From: Zancudomyces culisetae
Taxonomy: Eukaryota > Kickxellomycota > Harpellomycetes > Harpellales > Legeriomycetaceae
Assembly: GCA_001969505.1 (NCBI GenBank)
Contig: LSSK01000168.1
Location: 1-26,393 of the forward strand
Direction of reading: 5' to 3'
Length of the DNA: 26,393 nt
Below are positions 19,676-26,393 of this stretch, piece by piece. The notes under the pieces were generated by a model. It saw nothing but the letters and a program-made list of their open reading frames with translations. It did no database searches and was not told the origin of the DNA. Made by a program: the position numbers and the translations under genes. Numbering within the stretch: position 1 is the stretch's first letter; each line of letters opens with the position of its first letter.

Positions 19676-20810
19676 ATGATAAACATAACGAATGGAAAGG
19701 TAGTTGAAGGGAGTGCGATCCTTTGCCATGGCCTAAGCGACATAAAAATCAACGAAAGAGTAATTCTAGGATTACCAGATGAGCTTTGCATTTCGGCGTA
19801 CAGATCGGTAGTGAATCTTTGCTTTGATATTACGGACAAGCAGTCACGCAAACTTTCAGACATTTTGACTTTTATACCCTTAAAATGTGAGATCGAGGCA
19901 GAAATAAAAATCGAAAAGATGAATACTGGTAGCGGATTTGGAATAGTTGTTCTTAGTTTCGACGAATATAAGGTAATTGAGCCTTGGGATGTGTTTTATT
20001 GGGATAAAAAATATAACAGTTTTTGGAATAAACAGAATTCTTTAACACTATAAAAATACTAACCATATCCCTGCAAACCCACTACCTTTCCAGCTTTCAG
20101 TGATTTTATTAACTGGAATACCAAGTCAAGATAACATGAGGTACTTGTTGCTTGAAATATTAGAAACCCTCACAAGAAAAGAAGTAAAGGAGGTCATAGT
20201 ACCTGTTTCGGCATCAATACCTTTTACTAGAGAAGGGCTGTTTATTTATCCCGATTCTAATGCGCGTAAGTACAGAAAAATCGTTCTTACACTCTGACCT
20301 GTTGAAGATGTTTTTATGCATATTTATATTTAATATCTAAGCATATATCCAACCATTTGATATTAACCCGTCTCACTATTTTTTTTTTACTTGGAACCAA
20401 ACTAAAAAATAATGTAGTCTTGAGCGTTGATCCGGTAATTTCACTTCTCTCATCTTCTCTCTTTCTGCTTGCTGTTGATCATAAAATTCTACTCTACTCA
20501 GGAAAGAAGGAGGTATACGGATGTGATGAGTCTGTTCTGCATTTCGGTGGACCCCTGTGTTCTCAGAGTGACTTGAAGGTTTGTCTACACCCTTCTTTTA
20601 GCACAGTGTATTTTATTTCTCTACTTCAAAAGATTAAATGAAAAAAAACTACTATAGATCACATCAACTATTGAACATGCGTTGAGAGATTGTCTCTGCC
20701 TTCCGATTCGGGATGGCCCACCTTCTAATGTATGTGTTTCTCTACGAAAATACAAGGAAGCGCATCATGGGTTTTTACCAAGTTCCAGGTTTGAAAGTCA
20801 TTACATCTAA
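19676..20810 (+). CDS. Possible proteasome assembly chaperone 1 (PAC1/Pba1-like)
   Basis: Proposed exons 19676-19972, 20094-20265, 20418-20578 and 20658-20810 give 260 aa, close to Pba1 and PSMG1 (about 275-290). The first intron has TACTAAC and the second a TTAAC branch site. The third exon could instead start at 20502, which would remove 28 residues. Sequence cues are alternating strands and helices: VVNLCFDI; LSVILLTGIPSQDNMRYLLL followed by a long helix; and DPVISLLSSSLFLLAVDHKI, which resembles the PAC1 segment near the end where a helix is followed by a hydrophobic strand. PAC1 pairs with PAC2 to assemble the 20S alpha ring and keep it from dimerising. I see no motif that is unique to the family, so the identity is tentative. 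The gene itself, with well-formed introns, is likely real. Confidence 0.45.
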
Positions 20811-21314
20811 CCCAGGACTAAGCTACCAAATGACACAAAACTTAAAACCTGGTTCCAAATCGTTGTGTACCCTTCAGCTGTACTTGCAAAAATAGATCAG
20901 CGATGTTAGAGGTGTGGATCACATAATTATATGCTAATATACAATGTATATATATGTCTCAAAAACTCGTAAATATGAAGATTCCTACAATTGGTGTATA
21001 CTGTATTTACTTTTAAATAAAGTGTGAAACAAAATTTGCAAAATATTCAAGAGCAGATATGTCTATACGGATTAGAAATATATTGACGCTTTCAACTAGT
21101 AGAGAATGTACAGAAAAGATATACTAATCAAAATTAGTGGTGGCTGGTGAAAAGTGGATAGGTGCGGGCGTCGTGAAGAAACGTCATGAACCATATTGTA
21201 GCTAATGAATATGTCTGTTAAAGAGGGGGTTGGTATATACTAAATAAGGTGGTGTATGGAGGGAAGTTTTAGTTTTTTATCATCATTATTTTGAGCGGGT
21301 GCGTTTTGACCTAG
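20811..21314. other. Convergent 3' region
   Basis: This DNA lies between the stops of the PAC1-like gene (+) and the zinc-cluster gene (-). It is AT-rich and nothing else is recognised in it. Confidence 0.5.
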
Positions 21315-23128
21315 TTAGTAGAACATGGAAGCATAGATTACATTAGTTAGTGCATTTGCTGTCAAACAAAAAGGTGGTATTAAGAAAAAGCAAGTTATAA
21401 CTACAATTTACAAGAGGAAAGAGGAGGAGCTAAAAGATGGACTTACATGTGATATCAGGAAGTTTAGGGTAAAAATGGATACTTTCAGTCATCATATTGT
21501 CTCTAGATTCATCAAAAATACCACTACTATCCATCTGTGAGGTATTTTCGAAGTATCCGCTAAGCCGAATGCTTTTTTCATTGATTCCTTCATCAAACTG
21601 ATCACAGCCTTTGTAACTACCACCATATCCATCATAGTTTGATGTAGCACTTCGACTTTTTTCAAATGTACCTATTAGCTTTACATTAGATCGAATATAT
21701 CAATTTATCAAAGAGTTAAAAGCTGTGTTATTCAAATAACACAGTAGTGTAGCAGAAAAGTAAAATGCAACTCAATCGGTTTCTACATATCAGATTCTAT
21801 ACCTTTTCTTCCTTCATTTATGTTTATTGGTGCTGGAGATATTTTTTCTCGGCGAAATTTGTGAAAATTATCAGACCTAGAAATATAAAAATCCTCAAAA
21901 GAGCCTTTTTGGTATTCATCTTCCGAACTATTTGATGTCCATGAGTTTTTAACTTTATTAGATTGCTGTTTTTGGTGGTCCTTCAAATTGGTACTTCCAC
22001 TTTCGTCATTTTCACTCATGGCCCTTTGAAAAAAATCATGTCCCCGAGCGTCTCTGGAGTCAAATTTTTCAAAGTTTCGGAGCTTTGTCTCGCGTAAGGA
22101 TACCATTTCTTTGGGGTATTTGCTTAGCCCGTAGAAATTTTCACCGGTATTTGATACATCGTTTTTGTTTTTACCTAATTCAAAGACTCCCCTTGATGGA
22201 AACCTTTTAAAACTTTCACTTAATGGTTCATTTTCATCCCTGTGTGGCTCTGTTGTTATGTGTGTGTGTATTAAAATATCTCTTAAATGACTAAGTTGAG
22301 GGCTTCTTTCGGGTTTGTTCTCGGAAAAAGCAGCCAACCTTTTGTATCTACCGCTTATTTCTGGTTCCATACTGCTGGACCGATAACTGTCTTTCTTTAT
22401 CATCTTTGTGGCCAATTCTGAAAGCAGAAATAAAGGACTACTCTCTCTGAGCTCTTCAGTATCGTTTAACCTTGGGTGTATCGCATACGGGCTCAATGAC
22501 CTGGTTTCATAGCTCGTGTCTACATTCAAATATTCAAATTGGGCATCTTCAGCCTGTTGCGAACTGGGAAGTGGTGATTGCGACTGTTCCCTATTATAGA
22601 CTTTAGTTGCTTTTTTTTTATTAGCACAAACAAAAAGGAGTAGCATTAGTATTTGGTTTATTTCTTTCAAAAATTACTTGGATCACAAAATAATATACCT
22701 GCTAAAGAGTACAATAAGATGCAAAATTATTGTGCTGTATTACCTTTTAGTTCCGAAGATTTATTTTTCTTGTTATACGGCCCCCTTTTTATTCCCTTTT
22801 TTCTCTCTTTCCTAACAGAGTCCACACAAGAATCTGCTTTATTTCTGCTAATACACCTTAGACAAGGTCTTGAATCATCACACTTTTTACAAGCTTTCTG
22901 GCAATTCACTACAAAGTGGTTAATTTTACATTACACTACTAAATCATCGATACTATATTTAAACCAGTATAAGTGCCTAGCCCCAGATTATAATGTCCAA
23001 AAATCTTGATTCTTACCACAAGCGTTTTTTACTTGGACTCTTTTAGTCCTTTTAGCCGAAGAGCCATCAAAATCCTTCAGCAATCGAGTCGTATCACTGG
23101 TATTGTTTCTAACGGTTTCTTCGAACAT
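21315..23128 (-). CDS. Zn(II)2Cys6 zinc-cluster transcription factor
   Basis: Minus-strand exons 23128-23017, 22908-22744, 22609-21803, 21671-21447 and 21358-21315 give 450 aa. The binuclear cluster is ACVNCQKACKKCDDSRPCLRC plus a Cys 9 residues later, so the six cysteines are at residues 37, 40, 47, 53, 56 and 65, with spacing 2-6-5-2-8. An extra Cys at 44 lies inside the first loop. The first intron splits the motif after the first Cys. A basic tail (RKERKKGIKRGPYNKK, 69-84) should extend DNA contact and direct nuclear import. The other 365 residues are Ser-, Asp- and Asn-rich and probably disordered. I see no fungal-specific middle homology domain. The intron before exon 3 has TACTAAT. The last exon (14 codons) is inferred from splice sites. 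Without it, translation would stop at 21430. Confidence 0.88.
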
Positions 23129-24885
23129 GTCTTTCGATTTTTACTACCAACAAACCGGGTATGACCTATAATTGAACACTCGTAAACCTTAGCTTTTCCT
23201 GCTCTAGTTTTGATATATAACTTTAATATGGATATATTAGCTAATTTCGAACTATATGTGATACCCTCTATTGAATCCTGTATATTACTAGTTTTACGAG
23301 TATAGTATTAAATAGTGGTAGTATATAACTAATTATAATAGATTGCTGTAAATAGCTAGTGCAAAAAGTGTGGAAGACCTAGTTGTTCTTTGTCCCTATT
23401 TTCTTTATCAGGTGTGTAATTACTAAGTAGCGCAAGCATATTTTGAAGCACAACTTTAATTGGGAAACGCAAAAGCGCTATTATAACCGGTGAATATATT
23501 TAACCGTGGATATATCCAAGGCTCGGCATTAAATATTTACTGTATCTGCTAGGAGTTGTCGTCTTTGGACAAAAATAACTTTGACCTTCATGATATGCTT
23601 GTTCAAACCTGGTTCCCCCGGCTTACAAAAAATCCAGCATACCTGATATATCCCCCCCCCACTTCGCCTTCCCCCTTCTTTCCCACTATTTAGACCATAA
23701 GGGTTTAGCACCATTTGTTTATGAAAAGTGGTGAACTAGGATATTCTCTGGAGAAAGTACTGCTTAGATGACTCGCTCGTGGTTGATCCTATTTCAATTG
23801 GTCTTAATTCATCACTAGCCATCTCAAAGTAACCAGTCGAGTTTATAATACATCTCTTATTTGCAAACATTATCCATTGAATGCTATTCATTGTATTTAG
23901 ATTTCTCATTCTTAATTTGGGACCAAAGACCATGCTTAAGAGGTTTTTAAAATGAGCTATAATGTTATTGGTTATCGAAATAAACAAATTTGAAAGGTAG
24001 CAAACAGCCTCTAAAGCTAGTTTTTTTTAAAATAGTGATTATGAGATGTATTTTTGATATCTGTGATTGGTAACAGACACACCAATGAAAATATATCATA
24101 CCGACCCTTTGGGCAAGTACATGTATGGTTGAACGAGAGACGAAGGATAGAAAAATGTACATAGCTGCTTTTCAATTAATCCGATAACACGTGAGTTAGT
24201 GGCACCGTATTAGGCAGCATTTTTTGATATACACAGATTGTTCAGTTTATGTGTTTACCTGATCATTGTTCAATAACGAGGATCCAGCTGCACGATGGTC
24301 AGATGTCGGATAAAACATGAGTGCGCAGGTTACACAGAGCGCTTGTGCTGTTGAGCATAAAACACAAACAAAAGGCTTTCTTGGTGCAGTTTTGTTTAGG
24401 GACTGTGTTACCAGTCAGTCAGTATTTCTGAAACTGTGTACCAAAATGGGCAAACTTTCGTGCATAATTGTAATAATGGATCTACTACTTATATAACTCT
24501 ATCCGCACATCTCGAAGGTTATTATAGAACGTGCATATATTACTAGAGGCATCAACACGCAATCGTACAGTCACGATCACATTGCTAAGATGAACTTTTT
24601 CCCATACCTTTCTGTGTTGGTTGGCTTGACCTAACAACTTATTGGTTGTTTTTTTCTCGTTTGCTTGGCTATTTCACATTTTTTGCTTTGCCTAACATAT
24701 TCATCAAAAAAAAGAAAATAAAAGCATACTTTTGGTTATTTTTTTTGGTAGTCTTTTTTAGATCCAAAAATCTTTAATCTCTTGTTGGTAAGTAGAACAT
24801 AAAAAATTTTTTTTCGCCTACACATTTATTTGCAGTTTTGCGTAAAAACATCTATTAAATTAGTAGATATATAAGATTATTCAAA
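23129..24885. other. 1.8-kb divergent region between zinc-cluster gene and TIM10
   Basis: It should hold both promoters. A C9 run at 23652-23660 with nearby C-tracts (23682-23686, 23692-23694) gives a possible G-quadruplex on the minus strand. The minus-strand frame 23987-23736 (83 codons, containing NSIQWIMFANKRC and STGYFEMASDELR) looks coding-like but has no partner exons or known family. The rest shows nothing I can name. Confidence 0.45.
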
Positions 24886-25276
24886 ATGTTCGGCGGCTAT
24901 TTCGGCGGTGGAAACGATCCTAACAAAAATCAACAGGCCACTTCACAACAAAACATGTATTCGGGCGGTTCGATGAACTATAATAATCAACAGGCTCAAC
25001 TTGCCGCTGCTGAGCAGGAAATGGACATGATTTCGGATCTGTTTAACAGGTTAGTACTAAAATCAATAAATGTAAAGAAATCCCTTTAATAAACTTTTTT
25101 TGTTATTTAGATTGTCTGAAACATGTTACAAAAAGTGCATTACTGTAAAGTACCCCGATGGTGAATTAACGAAAGGAGAATCGGTTTGCATTGATCGATG
25201 CGTCGCTAAATACTTCCAAATTAATAAAGAAGTTGGCGAAGTCTTGACATCTCTATCAGAAGCCAACAAACAGTGA
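24886..25276 (+). CDS. TIM10: Tim10, small translocase chaperone of the mitochondrial intermembrane space
   Basis: Exons 24886-25049 and 25111-25276, with a 61-base intron, give 109 aa. Tim10 pairs with Tim9 as a hexameric chaperone that escorts hydrophobic carrier precursors across the intermembrane space. The twin Cys-x3-Cys signature is present as CYKKC and CIDRC, separated by 16 residues, within AAAEQEMDMISDLFNR, LSETCYKKCITVKYPDGELT, KGESVCIDRCVAKYFQINKE. These match Tim10 (GEL then KGES, and CVAKYF) better than Tim9. The cysteines would be oxidised by Mia40. The first 36 residues are longer than usual and rich in Gly, Asn and Gln (FGGYFGGGNDPN, NMYSGGSMNYNNQQ). Confidence 0.95.
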
Positions 25277-25892
25277 TTGTATCTTTGACAGACCATGATG
25301 CAATCAACTCTTCCTGTGAAAATTCGGCACTTACGAAATCATTGCTTTGGTTGTTACTACCACTAAATGAGAGATTGTTATTCCCCGAGTTATAAATTAA
25401 ATTGTTGACACTAATAAACCTGGCCATACTTAAGTGGTGGGTTATATACTTCAATTTCCTTCTTTATTAAATAAACTGAGGATAGTATGTGCAGAGCTGT
25501 ATAAAGTATTTATTTAAATTTCACAATAATTCTTTGTTAAAGGGTAAAAATCTCGAGAATGTCATTAGAAACAAAGTCCAAGAAAAAATTTTCGCAAGTG
25601 GAGTTAACATGGAATTCGACTAAAACGCTTAGATAAAAGTGATAATATATGATACTGCAATGTGCTTGCAGCATATATATTTAAAAACAAGCACCATCCA
25701 TATAGCACAGATGGTATCAATAGTAAAAAAAAGGGCTTGAGTGGTTTACAGGGTGCACTTGAAGCAAATTTGGTTGAATTGCTTTTTTAAACGTACTCTT
25801 CAACATAACTTGGCGGCTACATCAGTATATGTCATATGTAGTATCTGCTACTCCTTGTCCTTCAACACCGTATTTAGTCATAGTGCATCATC
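25277..25892. other. Convergent 3' region
   Basis: This DNA lies between the TIM10 stop and the stop of the repeat protein on the other strand. A minus-strand frame (25454-25221) overlaps the end of TIM10 and is not called. Nothing else is recognised. Confidence 0.45.
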
Positions 25893-26393
25893 TCAGTACA
25901 CGGCATTAGCATGATACAAGTTCCCACCTGAATATCCGCTACCACTTGAATAATACGGTTGATGAACTCTGTAATCATCATTGTTTGCATAATTCGGTTG
26001 GTGAGCTCCGTAGTTATTCTTATTTGCACAACACGGGCGATGAACCCTGTAGCTATTACTATCTGTGGTATAAAGATCATCTGTAGGAAGTTCAGGTGAT
26101 GTATCTGTACTACCTTGACCAGTATTCTCAGTATCTGTTGTTGTAATAGTATCTGTTGTATCAGTGGTGCCTTGACCAGTATTCTCAGTATCTGTTGTTG
26201 TACTAGTATCTGTTGGGTCTGTTGGGTCTGTAGGATCTGTTGGGTCTGTAGGATCTGTTGGGTCTGTAGGATCTGTTGGGTCTGTAGGATCTGTTGGGTC
26301 TGTAGGATCTGTTGGGTCTGTAGGATCTGTTGGGTCTGTTGGGTCTGTTGGGTCTGTTGGGTCTGTTGGGTCTGTTGGGTCTGTTGGGTCTGT
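25893..26393 (-). CDS. Thr-Asp-Pro repeat protein, C-terminal part (runs off the window)
   Basis: Read on the minus strand from the right edge, the frame is open for 166 codons to TGA at 25895-25893. The start lies beyond the window. In order it has about 20 Thr-Asp-Pro repeats, then a Thr-rich stretch with two copies of TTTDTENTGQG-like sequence 19 residues apart. A short acidic hinge (SPELPTDDLYTTD) comes next, then four 13-residue units starting YRVHRP, YGAHQP, YRVHQP and YSGGNL. Thr/Pro repeats of this kind suggest a heavily O-mannosylated, secreted or wall-attached protein, but the signal peptide would be outside the window and there is no hydrophobic GPI-type tail at this end. The repeat units keep this frame (9, 57 and 39 bases are all multiples of 3), which favours real coding. 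No named family is recognised. Confidence 0.75.
   Translation of the reverse strand, partial: TDPTDPTDPTDPTDPTDPTDPTDPTDPTDPTDPTDPTDPTDPTDPTDPTDPTDPTDPTDPTDTSTTTDTENTGQGTTDTTDTITTTDTENTGQGSTDTSPELPTDDLYTTDSNSYRVHRPCCANKNNYGAHQPNYANNDDYRVHQPYYSSGSGYSGGNLYHANAVY
25896..26051 (-). repeat. Four 39-base (13-codon) tandem units
   Basis: The C-terminal 52 codons divide into four units of 13. Three share the pattern Tyr-(Arg/Gly)-(Val/Ala)-His-(Gln/Arg)-Pro and the last is diverged. The DNA is similar as well (ctgta/ccgta and cggttg recur every 39 bases). Confidence 0.8.
26113..26215 (-). repeat. Two copies of a 57-base unit
   Basis: The sequence beginning ccttgaccagtattctcagt occurs at 26113 and again at 26170, offset by 57 bases, and stays nearly identical for about 46 bases. 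It encodes the Thr-rich ENTGQG segment twice. Confidence 0.85.
26211..26393 (-). repeat. 9-base minisatellite encoding Thr-Asp-Pro
   Basis: Twenty complete 9-base units reach the right edge. Two variants occur: A (tgttgggtc) and B (tgtaggatc). The order is AA, then six BA pairs, then six A. Both variants encode the same three residues on the minus strand. The array continues beyond the window. Confidence 0.95.

Noticed and set aside
25221-25454. Minus-strand 77-codon frame with an Asn/Ser-rich start
   Set aside because: It overlaps the conserved C-terminal exon of TIM10 and its only donor-like site leads nowhere convincing.
25874-26080. Minus-strand frame starting in the 39-base repeats
   Set aside because: It is an alternative frame of the repeat protein. 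The other frame keeps the 13-residue pattern and continues through the whole Thr-Asp-Pro array.
26211-26393. Regular repeats considered as a CRISPR array
   Set aside because: The units are 9-base direct repeats without spacers, in frame with a coding sequence, in a eukaryotic setting.

Overview
The window looks like nuclear DNA from a fungus. The evidence is a Zn(II)2Cys6 zinc-cluster regulator (a fungal family), GT-AG introns mostly of 55-320 bases, branch sites resembling yeast TACTAAC (for example just before the acceptors at 4612 and 20093), and very AT-rich intergenic DNA. The basic KRGPYNKK-type tail of the zinc cluster and the intron density suggest an early-diverging lineage (zoopagomycete or mucoromycete grade) rather than a budding yeast. 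That placement is an inference.

Layout from left to right. 1-3.6 kb is sparse: a small membrane protein (+, 1552-1788) and an unrecognised spliced gene (+, about 2187-2685). 3660-6154 (+) is a six-exon Sec14-like lipid-transfer protein. 6435-7044 (-) is an unrecognised spliced gene, with COG3 (+, 7457-9166) transcribed away from it. Next come RAD1 of the 9-1-1 checkpoint clamp (+, five exons) and a DUF155/RMND1-family membrane protein (+). Two thioredoxin genes follow, pointing away from each other (-, 13685-14090; +, 16459-16876), with 2.4 kb of unexplained DNA between them. ESF2/ABT1, an rRNA-processing factor (+, 17661-18870), and a probable proteasome-assembly chaperone of the PAC1 type (+, 19676-20810) lie before the zinc-cluster regulator (-, 21315-23128). 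TIM10 (+, 24886-25276) comes next. The window closes with the 3' end of a repeat-rich Thr-Asp-Pro protein (-, 25893 to beyond the right edge).

The genes serve unrelated housekeeping processes: lipid transfer, Golgi tethering, DNA damage checkpoint, redox, ribosome biogenesis, proteasome assembly and mitochondrial import. They do not form a pathway cluster. I found no tRNA, rRNA, CRISPR array or intact transposon.

Exon joins were made by eye from splice sites, frame continuity and protein-family resemblance. The joins in RAD1, ESF2, both thioredoxins, TIM10 and the core of the Sec14 gene are supported by family resemblance across the junctions. Those in the two unrecognised genes and at the Sec14 and zinc-cluster termini rest on splice signals and frame alone. 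No clear new biological system was found. The best leads are the inverted thioredoxin pair, the Thr-Asp-Pro repeat protein and the two unrecognised spliced genes.
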